Shown here: positions 47,890 to 57,535 of the stretch, in pieces
How the letters are laid out: the number at the start of each line of letters is the position of its first letter
Numbering within the stretch: the first letter of the stretch is position 1
NCBI GenBank assembly: GCA_000320605.2
Contig: KB445791.1
Location: 2,227,057-2,291,056 of the forward strand
Direction: 5' to 3'
Length of the DNA: 64,000 nucleotides
Origin: Gelatoporia subvermispora B
Taxonomy: Eukaryota > Basidiomycota > Agaricomycetes > Polyporales > Gelatoporiaceae
Program-made: the position numbers and the translations under genes
Notes under the pieces: generated by a model
The model's input: only the letters and a program-made list of their open reading frames with translations
The model's database searches: none
Told to the model about the DNA's origin: nothing

Positions 47890-48239
47890 TCCCGCAAAAG
47901 TACAACGCCGCAGCCTGACATTACATGCTGCTCAGAAAATTCCTAATTCACACATCAAGCATGCAGACAGCAGTAGGGCTCAGAGTGCAGGCCACATTTT
48001 CAGCTTCACAGTACACATAATTCAGCGAGAAATCACACATGAATTTACCACAACAGAACTGCAGTAAAGGTCCACAAATGTCACCATAATATTTTTGAAA
48101 CCTTGAGGGATATCTAAATGCCAACCACACAGAACGATGAAAGACAGAAAGCCAAAGTGCTTTATCCATTTGATAAACTAAGAAGTAGACCAACTGGCCC
48201 ACAACTAAAAGTTCACCAAAGAAGACAAGCAAAGAGGAT
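47890..48239. other. AT-rich, CpG-poor patch beside U2
   Basis: By my count the 240 bases 48001-48240 hold 93 G/C (about 39%) and only two CpG dinucleotides, against GC-rich, CpG-rich neighbours. On the minus strand an uninterrupted frame of about 95 codons (48232-47948) runs through it with a hydrophobic start (MLVFFGELLVVGQLVYFLVY). It has no recognised domain and no intron signals. GGATCC occurs at 48237-48242, close to the probable 3' end of U2. ATCGAT and CTCGAG lie just left of the patch (about 47873-47886). It could be a decayed repeat, inserted DNA or an assembly artefact. I do not call a gene here. Confidence 0.5.
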
Positions 48240-48429
48240 CCCCCGACGACTCAAGCCAGTACTGTAACGGCAAGGTCATCGCGCCCCCGGGTTGCAAGCA
48301 GAGCCCGAAGGACAAGGGCGGCAAAAATTAGATAACCAATAATGGAGGCGGTGCCTCCATAATAGTGGTTAAACTATTAAGAACAGATACTACACTTGAT
48401 CTAAGCCAAAAGGCCAGAGTGGTAAGGAT
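48240..48429 (-). ncRNA. U2: U2 spliceosomal snRNA
   Basis: The minus strand begins ATCCTTACCACTCTGGCC, then TTTTGGCTTAGATCAAG and GTGTAGTATCTGTTCTTA, the nearly invariant U2 5' region. GTAGTA is the element that pairs with the intron branch site. Next come a stem-loop II region (ATTATGGAGGCACCGCCTCC) and an Sm site AATTTTTG at 48330-48322. Stem-loop III sits near CCCTTGTCCTTCGGGC. Stem-loop IV (48281-48244) has a CGATGAC/GTCGTCG outer stem, a GCC/GGC inner stem and a TTACAGTAC loop for the U2B'' protein. The 3' end near 48240 is set from stem-loop IV. A CATATATAAA box lies about 20-29 bp upstream (48449-48458). Length near 190 nt is normal. Confidence 0.9.
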
Positions 48430-48448
48430 TCCGAATGTCCGCGCCCCG

Positions 48449-48458
48449 TTTATATATG
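48449..48458 (-). promoter_or_regulatory. TATA-like box of the U2 gene
   Basis: CATATATAAA on the minus strand lies 20 bp upstream of the predicted U2 5' end at 48429, a suitable distance for polymerase II transcription start. Confidence 0.5.
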
Positions 48459-49009
48459 CCCGCCCTGTCTGCGCACGGACCATCCGCCCTTTCTTTGGCG
48501 CGCGGGGGCGGGCGACCACCGTATAAGGAAAGTGTGCACTCCGCGTCTGCCGCCGACCAGGCTGTTTCTGAACGTCCCTTGCAGACCGTCAAAAAGCCAA
48601 TGTAGCATAGCTTCAAGTCAATAAATTTATCTCCACTGGGCTTGTGCATGCCGAGTCTATCCTACACGCCGTTTACCAAAGATACAAGTCAGTACAAAGA
48701 GGTACCTCTGCATACAATGTAGCTACTTCTCCGTAAGTCTACACTCGAATACATCAGGAAAATATCGCGCTGACTTTGACGCCTTTGACCTGCCTTTCGA
48801 GGCTTTCTGGCGTCTTCACCGCCCTGTTGCGCGCCAGAAAGGCGTCAAAGTCACGCCCAGGGACCAAAAAGGCAGGCAAGTAAAATGGATGTTTTCCTGA
48901 TGTATGGATGTGGGAATACGTGTTACAGGGATATAATAATCCAACTACACTGCGTGCATCTCGCAGCACGTCTTCCAGCCGATACTAGGTATCTTCACAG
49001 CATTTACTC
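48459..49009. other. Intergenic region between U2 and LSB5, with a strong inverted repeat
   Basis: 551 bp containing no credible gene. At 48771-48786 TGACTTTGACGCCTTT is exactly repeated in inverse at 48838-48853. A second inverted pair, CTTTCTGGCG/CGCCAGAAAG, is nested between them. The rest would hold the LSB5 3'UTR and the upstream part of the U2 promoter. Confidence 0.5.
48771..48853. repeat. 16-bp perfect inverted repeat, fold-back element
   Basis: Left arm TGACTTTGACGCCTTT (48771-48786) and its exact reverse complement at 48838-48853, separated by 51 bp. Inside, CTTTCTGGCG and CGCCAGAAAG form an alternative hairpin that overlaps the right arm. The two hairpins are mutually exclusive. 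It is placed about 160 bp past the LSB5 stop on that gene's strand, so a 3'-end role is possible but not shown. Confidence 0.55.
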
Positions 49010-51018
49010 CTAGTCCGCGAACGGGTCTGCAAAGGGATCGTCTTCCTCGTGAAGGAGAGCTGTCTTCGGGTCGCGTGCCGCGTTGACTTCCTCCTCGTTG
49101 TCGGAGACATCAACATAGTCCCGAGTGCGCTGGTGTGAGCGTGCAGCTGCGGACGTGGACGCCCTCTGGTTGTGCGTCTCCTCGTCCGATGACTGGTAGT
49201 CGCTGAAGTCAGACAGCGAACCGCGACGCCCTCTTTCGTCATCTGACGACAGCGCAGAAGGGCGTATGGGAGGTGGCAAACCCCTACGATAGCGTGTCAG
49301 AAACATTTGATTGAGAAACGGAGGAGTAGGAGTACCTCTGCTCAGCACCAAGTGGTCCGAAACTGAGGTCTTGCAAATCAGGATACGCATACGGCTGACC
49401 GTCCTGGTCATGTGTCTCGTCATCATCTCTTCCCTTGCCTCTGCTAGCCAACAATGTAGCGGAACTAGCGCGGCCTTGGGAACGTTGGATCGCGGCCCGT
49501 TGTTTCTCTTGGAGTTTTCCGAGTTCGGTATCTTGTATCTTCGCCGCAGCCAAGCCTTCCTGGACGTCCCGTACGTCCTGTTCCGTGAGATTGGCCTTGA
49601 CGAGCTGCCAAGCAGTTTAGTGTCTTGACCACGTGCTACTCAAACACGCCATACCATATCATAGCTCTCCAAGGCAGCGATGATACGATCATTGGTATCA
49701 ATGAGAGTACCAATCATGTCCTCGTTCTCGACAAGCTGGAGGATCATACATCCGCATGAGCGCACTGGTGGATACAGTCGGTATTCAGCTGGATTGCCTC
49801 ACCTGTACGTATCGCACGATCTGCTTCCTCGCCAGTTTAGCGTTGGCAAGACAATCTTGGACACGTTCATTGGTTTGTAGGCTATCGTGTTCGGTGTTCA
49901 CGAGCTAAATCACTATCAGTGCCAAGCCAACCAGAAGCACACACCACGTACAGTGATTGCGTTGACTAAGTTATTCGAAGCTTGCGAAGCGTTGGCAATC
50001 GCAGTCAGGATCTGGGGCTTTTCCTGCAAACATTCGACGGTGAACACAGCCTCACAACCCCACCGGCTATCTCTCACCTCCTCGAAGTTGAACGGTCTCT
50101 TTGGTTTTATCTTAGGCTTCTCTCGTCGCTCTTTCTCCTCCTTCTTGCGGCGCGCTTTTTCTTCCTGCTTTCGCTTCTCCTCGTCCCTTTTCTTCCTCTC
50201 CTTCTCTGCCTGTTTCTGGATATATGAATAGTCAAGTCCGAGGCCCTCCTGGACTTGAGCTATCTGCTGCTTCTGCACTTGTGCCCTGGTGACCGGCTTG
50301 CATTGCTTGTATAAGTTTGCGACTAGTGACATGCCGGACTCGTCCTTGAATTGCGAATGCCACGCAGCCAAGACGGCGAGCAGCTTCTTCTTAACCTTTG
50401 GATCAGTACCCGGATCGGAAGCAAGGTGTTTGATGGCATCCGTAAGTTGGGCATCGGCGAATGACGCTGGAGTTCGCTATGAGTAAGGCTGTGAGAGGGA
50501 GAGCGAGCTACGCTCACTTTGGAATGTATGACCACCGTTCTCTACGAGAGCTTTGAGAATCTACAGGCGCGTAAACGCGTTAGCGATCTGATAACGAGCC
50601 AAGACGGGCACATGTGCGCACCACAAGGGCCCTATATTGCTGGTGACTGTCACCATGCTTAAGCTTCTTTCTGATCGCGCGAGATGCCTCTGCAGGGCTT
50701 CATCTAGCATGAGCAACGGGTCTTTGAATAACGCATGTATGTTACCCTGTGGCTTGGATGTTGATAGACTCGACTATCTCCGGTATGCTGGTAGGCGGCG
50801 TTAGAAACGTATCAGGAAGCGAGAAATGAGGGGCACGCACCCATCGTAGGCTTCATCCTCATAGTTTCCAGAAGTCAGGATCTCCACCCATTCTGTGATG
50901 GAGGACTGTGCCGAGTGAGCGTTAGAAATGTTCTCCAAGATCACAGGAGAGTACGTACACGGGGCTTCTCGCGGTTGAGGGCAGAGTAGGCCTGCTTAGC
51001 TAGTTGAATGGCGGACAT
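49010..51018 (-). CDS. LSB5: VHS-GAT domain trafficking protein, LSB5-like
   Basis: Homologue of yeast Lsb5, an endosomal/actin-linked adaptor. The ATG at 51018 gives MSAIQLAKQAYSALNREKPR. Introns join to EWVEILTSGNYEDEAYDGIP and EIVESINI. The VHS domain continues with GNIHALFKDPLLMLDEALQR, LKALVENGGHTFQ and QLTDAIKHLASDPGTDPKVK KKLLAVLAAW. The GAT-containing region includes SYIQKQAEKERKKRDEEKRK (coiled coil), then LARKQIVRYVQLVENEDMIG, TLIDTNDRIIAALESYDML and NLTEQDVRDVQEGL. An acidic Ser-rich tail (LSSDDERGRRGSLSDFSDYQ) ends DDPFADPFAD with TAG at 49012-49010. The NPF/DPF-like tail may bind endocytic adaptors. Confidence 0.84.
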
Positions 51019-51482
51019 GATGGTGGGGAAGAGAGAACTGCCGGACTGGGATGGTCGAGTCGCGGCGCAGCCCGATGTAAATGACGCAGGAGGAGCACTC
51101 CGGGCGCTGCAGCAGCACTCAGCAGGACGCGCAGATCGTATATGGCGCTTATCCTCGCGAGTCGGGCCTTCCACCGGGCGCCACCGGCCCTGCAACTCCG
51201 GCCATTTCCCCGCTCAGGGCCCGTCTGCAGAGACATGTCGTGACCCCGTCGACCTGACTGTTCCAGGGCAGCCTCAAATCGCCCTAATGGACGTACTGCG
51301 GGTGCCTATGTTCAAACTGAAAGGCGGCTCACATCCGTCATAATGTCGACTCGCGTAGGAAAGATGGCGATCACGAATCAGTTGCTTGCTCACTGTCGCG
51401 CAAAGCTGTCCAACATCGTTGACAACTCTACTATAGGTAGATGAGTGACAATCAGTCAAGGGTGTGCAATCAAAGATGTGAA
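51019..51482. promoter_or_regulatory. Intergenic region upstream of LSB5
   Basis: 464 bp between the LSB5 start and the stop of the seryl-tRNA synthetase gene, both on the minus strand. GC-rich near 51100-51230. No gene recognised. Confidence 0.4.
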
Positions 51483-53108
51483 TCAAATCCATTGTACGAT
51501 ATTCCGAGCACTGCCGCCCACCCAGAACGGGCGCAGCGATTTGGGCAAGTCTATTCCAACTACTTTACCCTCCTTGTCGAAACGCGCGCCATTCTCGACT
51601 AGGGCCACCATCAGCCGTGGAATAGCAGCTGCTGTCCCGTTCAGAGTATGCGCGAATGGTACTGCTGCGGCGAGAGTTTTTGATGTGGCCGAATCACTGT
51701 CGGAATTATGTCGTTCGTGACGGATGTGCAGCCGGCGTGCCTGGTAATCCGTGCAATTGGATGTGGAAGAAATTTCGCCCCAGCCACCACGGCCGGGCAT
51801 CCACGCTTCAATATCATATTTGCGGTAGGCACTGGCACCGAGTTCTTCTGTTGGCATATCCAAAACACTATAACATAACTGGTCAATGGTATAAGCTTGC
51901 ACGATGAGAATGGCGCCAACCGGAAAGGCAGTCCCAGGCCTTCGAAGATCTCAACTTGAAGGGACCGTAGTTTCTCCATCATTTCTTCGCTTTGCTCTTC
52001 GGCAGTCACAGCGAACAGCTCCAATTTGGTGAACTGATGAACTCGGTAAAGTCCTCTAGTATCCGCGCCCCGTGCCCCAGCTTCAGCTCTGAATGCGCGC
52101 CCGAGACCGACCAACTTCACAGGGAGCGCCTGGACGGGAAGGGTCTTCTTCGCGAACATGCCGGCAAGAGGAATCTCCGCAGTGCCAGCCAGAATGAGTT
52201 CCGGATGATGGGCGGCCTCATGCTCCGAGTTCGCAATGTGGTACATCTGCGATACAGGCGGATCTGCATTCTGGTCGCGCGGTTGGAATCCACAGCGACG
52301 GGCAATGTCCGCGCGGATAACATCGGGTGTCGTAACTGGCTTGAAGCCGCGCTTCATGGCAATGCTGAGGGCGTAGTTGATAAGAGCAAGTTCGAGTAGG
52401 GCACCCTCGTTGATCAGGTAGTACCACGACGTACCCGTCACCACTGCGGCAGATTCAAGGTCTAGCAAGTCAAGGGCGCGGCATATGGAGACGTGGTCCC
52501 GTGCTGGCGAAGCTGGCATGGGAGCAGGCCCGTGTGTAGATAGCACTTTGGCAGCGGACTCCGGACCGATAGGCGTCAGGGGATGTGTGTCGTTCGGGAT
52601 CGCAAGAGCCAGGGTTTCTAACCGGCCTTCGACATCTGCGAGTTTGGCTTTGAGATCCGCTAATTCCGGCTTCAAAGCTTTCGCCTCTTCCACAGCAGCT
52701 ATTCGGAGCTCCTTGTCCCCTCCACAGTTTTCTATTCGATTCTGTATGGCATTTCGAGCAGCGGTCTTGTCCTGTACTATGCGCAGGAGTTGCTTGTATT
52801 CATCGTAAAGACGAGCGACGGTCTGCACCGCTCCAACTTGAAGCTGCACTTTGCGGTTAAAAGCGTTATGCGACTTGTACAGAACATTCTCTGAGATGGC
52901 GCGGTAGTCTATGCGAGGCCTCGGGATACCGGATGAGCTGAAGAATGGGTCGGGTGCAGCGGTTTTCTTGGAGGTCTTTGGGACGGAACTGCTAGAGGCT
53001 TCATCGAGTCATATTAAGGGTCGCTGTATTCTGTGAATGTTTGACATGCTCACAAAAACATCGGGAGGCAGATCGAATGCCGTTGGTTGCGCAGTGTCGC
53101 TGAAGCAT
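51483..53108 (-). CDS. DIA4: Mitochondrial-type seryl-tRNA synthetase
   Basis: Class II aminoacyl-tRNA synthetase that attaches serine to tRNA-Ser, probably in mitochondria (yeast Dia4, human SARS2). The ATG at 53108 (MLQRHCATNGIRSASRCF) has a basic presequence-like start, joined by an intron to SSSVPKTSKKT and IPRPRIDYRAISENVL. The N-terminal tRNA-binding coiled coil lies in DEYKQLLRIVQDKTAARNAI to LKAKLADVEGRLETLAL. The catalytic domain has TSWYYLINEGALLELALIN, TPDVIRADIARRCGFQPRD and ILAGTAEIPLAGMFAKKTLP. Motif 2 reads GRAFRAEAGARGADTRGLYR then VHQFTKLELFAV. After an intron come DIEAWMPGRGGWGEISSTSN and motif 3 (LNGTAAAIPRLMVALVENGA). It ends ARNIVQWI at 51483. It lies 140 bp from the RFC4 start, head to head. 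Confidence 0.88.
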
Positions 53109-53248
53109 GGTGGCGGTCGTCGCCACCGGTGTATTGACGAATGAGCGCCTAAATTTAGCTTCTGCCACTAGCGCGTCCTGCCACGCGTTCCGCGACGCGT
53201 CGCGTTCTCATCCTGCTCCGAGTCTAAACGTGAACATCTGTCTCGTCC
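53109..53248. promoter_or_regulatory. Short bidirectional promoter between SerRS and RFC4
   Basis: Only 140 bp separate the two divergent starts. ACGCGTTCCGCGACGCGTCGCG at about 53190-53210 contains two ACGCGT (MluI cell-cycle box-like, MCB) motifs, fitting control of a replication gene. This is a motif match only. Confidence 0.55.
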
Positions 53249-54657
53249 ATGTCCTTATCATTATCAGCGAAGGGCAAGGCACCCGCGAACGGGAATGCCA
53301 GCAACGTCCCCTACGAGCTCCCATGGTCAGCTTGCCCCTAGCCTCCGTGGCTCTTGCGCTCACCGGCAACCGTAGGGTGGAGAAGTACAGGCCACAGAAA
53401 CTAGACGACGTTGTCGGTAACACGGAAACCATTGAACGTCTGAAGATCATTGCACGTGATGGAAATTGCCCACATATCATCATTTCCGTTAGTCTCCAGA
53501 ATCTAGGAATCTGATATTTGATTCTCACCGATAAGGGTAGGGTATGCCTGGTATCGGCAAGACAACTAGTATACACTGTCTCGCGCATCAATTGCTCGGC
53601 GATGCATACAAAGAGGGAGTGCTTGAGCTGAATGCGTCAGACGAGAGGTGTGTATCGAAGTCAACTATTTCTAAACAGGCTGTTTACAATGTTCCTTCCT
53701 ACAGAGGCATCGATGTCGTGCGCAACAAAATCAAGACTTTCGCGCAGAAAAAGGTTACTCTTCCTCCAGGAAGGCAGAAGATCGTCATTCTGGACGAGGC
53801 TGACAGGTATGAAGCACTGGTGTTTGCACCCATGCACGCAAACTCATCAGCCGCTGCATAGTATGACTTCAGGAGCGCAGCAGGCTCTGCGTCGGACAAT
53901 GGAGATTTACGCGAATACAACGCGGTTTGCTCTGGCGTGTAACATGTCAAACAAAATCATCGAGCCAATACAGAGTCGTTGTGCCATCCTCCGTTATACC
54001 AAGCTCCGTGACACCGAGGTCCTCCAGCGGCTTCTCGAGATCTGCCAGGCCGAGCAGGTATTGTGCGCATTGTTTGCAGAGCTACACCCCGATTGACCCC
54101 AACTGCAGGTCAAATACAATGACGATGGACTTACAGCACTGATCTTCACTGCTGAGGGCGATATGCGGCAGGCAATCAACAACCTGCAGTCGACTCATTC
54201 CGGCTTCGGGTTCGTCTCGGGAGACAATGTATTCAAAGTCTGCGACCAACCACACCCCATTGTCGTGCAAGCTATGATCGGGGCTTGCTTGAAAGGCAAT
54301 ATTGACGGCGCCATGGAGAAGCTGAACGAGTTGTGGGATCAAGGCTACAGCGCCGTCGACATTGTCGTGACGATATTCAGAGTCGTGAAGACATATGACG
54401 AGATCCCTGAATACACAAAACTTGAATACATCAAGGTACGTGCACTTCCCGTCGCCGTAGGTCACACACCCTCACAAGCGTTCAATACAGGAAATTGGCT
54501 TCACCCACATGCGGATTCTGGAAGGTGTAGGTACGTTGGTCCAACTGGGTGGTCTCATGTCTCGACTATGCAAGATGTGAGTGCTACATGGTCTTTTATG
54601 AGATACTTTTTGACGGCTCCTAGGAACATGAAACCGGAGCTTTTCCGTTTATCGTAG
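53249..54657 (+). CDS. RFC4: Replication factor C subunit RFC4 (human RFC2 orthologue)
   Basis: AAA+ subunit of the clamp loader that places PCNA on DNA at primer ends. The ATG at 53249 gives [26 protein letters not shown]. An intron (53333-53388) joins to [20 protein letters not shown]. Then NCPHIIIS, an intron, and Walker [21 protein letters not shown], followed by [10 protein letters not shown] (RFC box), [16 protein letters not shown], and Walker B IVILDEAD joined to [20 protein letters not shown]. Next come [39 protein letters not shown] and [19 protein letters not shown]. The last introns join EYIK to [20 protein letters not shown] and LCK to [11 protein letters not shown] with TAG at 54655-54657. 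Seven or so introns, each confirmed by frame, give a normal-length protein. Confidence 0.9.
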
Positions 54658-55126
54658 GCTGCGATACTTGCTGTAATATCATTAGGTTATCCATGTTGTA
54701 AATCATACGAATGCGCGGGTGCAGGAAGAGATTCTATCTGCGAATGTTGGCAAACCTGAATGCCAAATTCGAATAGTATATAGCTCAGAGAGCTGATGTT
54801 TCTGCTCTGGAATCTTGACCTTTTGACTCGACTCCCTTGACCCCTTTGACCCCTTGACCTCTTGACCTCTTGACCTCTTGACCCCTTGACCCCTGGACCC
54901 CTGGACCCTTTGACTCGGGTCTGACCTCGCTTGACGCGGTCTTGACCCTCTTGACCCCGTCCAGCGCTAACGCGAGGAACGGCCTCCCGGCCCGGCCTCG
55001 CCTATTAATAGCCGGGTTATGGTGTAATCGCTCACAAGCGCTACACTGAGTCAGACGGTCAGTCTGTAAAGGTGCATCGAAATAACTGAAAACACACTCT
55101 GTGACCTGCCTCGAGTATCGCGCGGG
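54658..55126 (+). promoter_or_regulatory. Upstream region of CFD1
   Basis: 469 bp containing the TTGACC array at its centre. A GCCTATTAATAGCCGG sequence at about 55001 lies near the expected core promoter position. No coding signal. Confidence 0.4.
54814..54958. repeat. Degenerate TTGACC tandem repeat upstream of CFD1
   Basis: In 145 bp the pentamer TTGAC occurs about thirteen times, mostly as TTGACC with an 8-10 bp spacing (CTTGACCTCTTGACCTCTTG at about 54854). It lies between the RFC4 stop and the CFD1 start, on the upstream side of CFD1. It may be neutral microsatellite-like sequence or a binding-site array. Confidence 0.7.
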
Positions 55127-56102
55127 ATGGCTGCACCAGCTGAAGACACGCCAGTCGGAAGACGCCTCAAGAATGTCAAGAACATCATAATCGTCTGCTC
55201 TGGCAAAGGAGGTGTCGGCAAGTCCTCAGTCTCGACACAGCTTGCGCTCTGCCTGCGTGCATCCTCGCCCACAGCCCGCGTCGCTATTCTGGATGTTGAT
55301 CTCACTGGCCCGTCGATACCGCGTATGCTCGGCCTTGACGGGCATCCTGTGCATCAAAGCAGCGACGGCTGGGTACCGGTGTATGCGGACGGGAGTGAGG
55401 CGCGGCTCGCGTGCATGAGCGTCGGGTTCCTACTCAAGAAGAAGGAGGATTCGGTTGTGTGGAGGGGGCCGAAGAAGAATGCGATGATCAGGCAGTTCCT
55501 CAGCGATGTGCGATGGGGGGACCTTGACTACTTGGTTGTCGACACGCCACCAGGTATGTGGGCTATACTCGCCGAAATACCCGGACTTCTCAAATGCACT
55601 CGCAGGTACCTCTGACGAGCATTTGTCCCTCGTCGAGCACCTGGCTCCGGTCCACTCGCGTCTGTCAGCTGTCATCGTAACAACACCACAAGCTGTTGCC
55701 CTCCTAGACGCGCTGAAATGCCTCTCCTTCACTCGCGCCACCTCCCTCCCTGTGCTCGGCGTCATCGAGAATATGAGCGGATATGTCTGTCCTTGCTGCG
55801 GAGAAATCAGCAATGTGTTTTCGACGGGCGGAGGCGAGGCAATGGCCAGCCGAGAGGGTATCCCCTTTCTGGGCAGCTTACCGATTGACACCGAGCTTGT
55901 CACCCTCCTTGACGCGTCCGATGTCTCGAAAGCAGAAGACACGGCGAGTACTTCCGATGGCGAAGTTCGTTCGTTCCGACTACTAGAAAACTACGAGAAA
56001 ACACCGACTGCGTCGTTATTCAAGACCATAGCAGAGCAAATCACTCGGACTTTAGCATCCCGGCAGTCAGAAGGAGATGTAGCTATTCAACAGACTGCTT
56101 GA
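55127..56102 (+). CDS. CFD1: Cytosolic Fe-S scaffold ATPase CFD1 (NUBP2-like)
   Basis: P-loop NTPase of the Mrp/NBP35 family. With Nbp35 it builds 4Fe-4S clusters for cytosolic and nuclear proteins. The ATG at 55127 gives [21 protein letters not shown] deviant Walker A motif follows, [20 protein letters not shown], then [38 protein letters not shown] and [11 protein letters not shown]. One intron (55553-55606, GTATGT...GCAG) joins to [20 protein letters not shown]. Cluster-binding cysteines lie in [19 protein letters not shown]. Further on are [19 protein letters not shown] and a C-terminal tail ending [10 protein letters not shown] at TGA 56100-56102. No N-terminal CX13CX2CX5C motif is present, as expected of Cfd1 rather than Nbp35. 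Confidence 0.9.
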
Positions 56103-57535
56103 TGAACCTATACTACGTGGTACGATTGTATCTTTCCCGTCGCACACGATCTAATCAGCGTCACATGCATTTGGTTCGGGACAGCTTGCGGGCCCGTCCA
56201 AGATCGGAACTCTACGTGTGATCTACTGTGATCCGCATTGCAACCTACGTCAATCCACGCGCCCGGTCTACGTCAATCTCGTGCATTAATTGCGGCCATA
56301 AATTCTGACATTGCCAGACGGTCGTTGATATGGAACACCCTACAGGCGCGGGCATTCGACGAGTCACTTGGTTTGATCCGCCAGCCGACTCAGACCCCAA
56401 ATAGGTCGCTCTAGGTCGCAGAATTACCAAGGATTGTGCGCGAGTGTTTGTGGAATGCGGACATAGATTGAGACCTCGGTGGACATAGAGCGAAGTGTTT
56501 GTCGTCTTGGCTTCTGGTCACAAATCGGCGCTCATAGTATTCCAATCCCAGCGATAGAGCAGGGATTGATTAAGACGCAATTGATATTCAAACGTTCATG
56601 TGCGGTCGCCATGGCCGAACATAGTGAGATGCATCTTCGTGTGGACACTGCCATGCCTGCGTCTCAATTCAAGAAGCACTCGTTTGAGCGTCCCATACAT
56701 CTGCGAGTGTCTGTCTATGGCTGCGCCGCTTCCGCTGTAGGTTCCATTGCAGAGCAAACATGGAAGTGTACCACGACATGCAACCTTGTACGGTACGAAG
56801 AAATCGGACACAATAGCGAACAATGCGCCTTTGTGCTAAATTTGTCGAAGCGGGAGGATATTTGCCCATCGCGTCGTCGATTACAAGCCCAGGTACTGGC
56901 AAATCATGACCGCGTGATGACGAAGGCTCGGAGGATTTATTCGCTGGATGGGCCCATGAACTATCAGATGGCCACGTGCTCGGGGGAGAGATTGCCTTTG
57001 TAGATAGCGGCTCTCGTCGGCGCGTTTGATGCCATGGCTCGAGCCTTTGCTCCGTAGAATGACCCCAAATCGGCGGCATAGCTTCGCACGGTGCGAATGG
57101 AAGGGCCGTCGGTATTGCGGCCTAGCCTGTGAGGGTCGTGGATAGAAAGCAGGAAATAGAACGGATGTGGTCGCTGCGACCGGTTGGAGGGTCGGCAGCG
57201 GGTGGTGGACCTATCGATGTGACGGGGGAAACACGTTTCGAGAGTGGATGGGCGTGATACGTCAAAGATGACAAACTTGGCATGGCGCAGGCTCGCGCAT
57301 GTTGAACTCGACGGTGGCAGGCGGTGGCGACTCTGCGCATTTACGACCTCGCTTTTTCTTCCTCGCCCGCCCAGCTCCCTCTTCTTCCTTCCTGTCAATC
57401 TACGTTATCATGCTCGCTTTTTAAGCACCACATCTTCTATACCTATACGACCCCCCACGACCCATACGCTCTTCACGAATATACCTATCCTCTCACGAAC
57501 AGCCCTCGGACCGCCCCCGAGTACAACTCACGAAT
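56103..57535. other. Long intergenic region
   Basis: About 1.4 kb. Overlapping frames on both strands (56479-57003 plus, 57079-56669 and 57398-56964 minus) have no recognised motif or intron pattern, so I do not call them. The last 200 bp before 57536 are CT-rich and may be the next gene's promoter. Confidence 0.4.

Noticed and set aside
56479..57079. Overlapping frames on both strands
   Set aside because: Neither shows a family motif, and the region composition looks non-coding.
57034..57103. Minus-strand mini-ORF starting MASNAPTRAAIYKG
   Set aside because: Good-looking start but only about 23 codons, with no family or splicing evidence.
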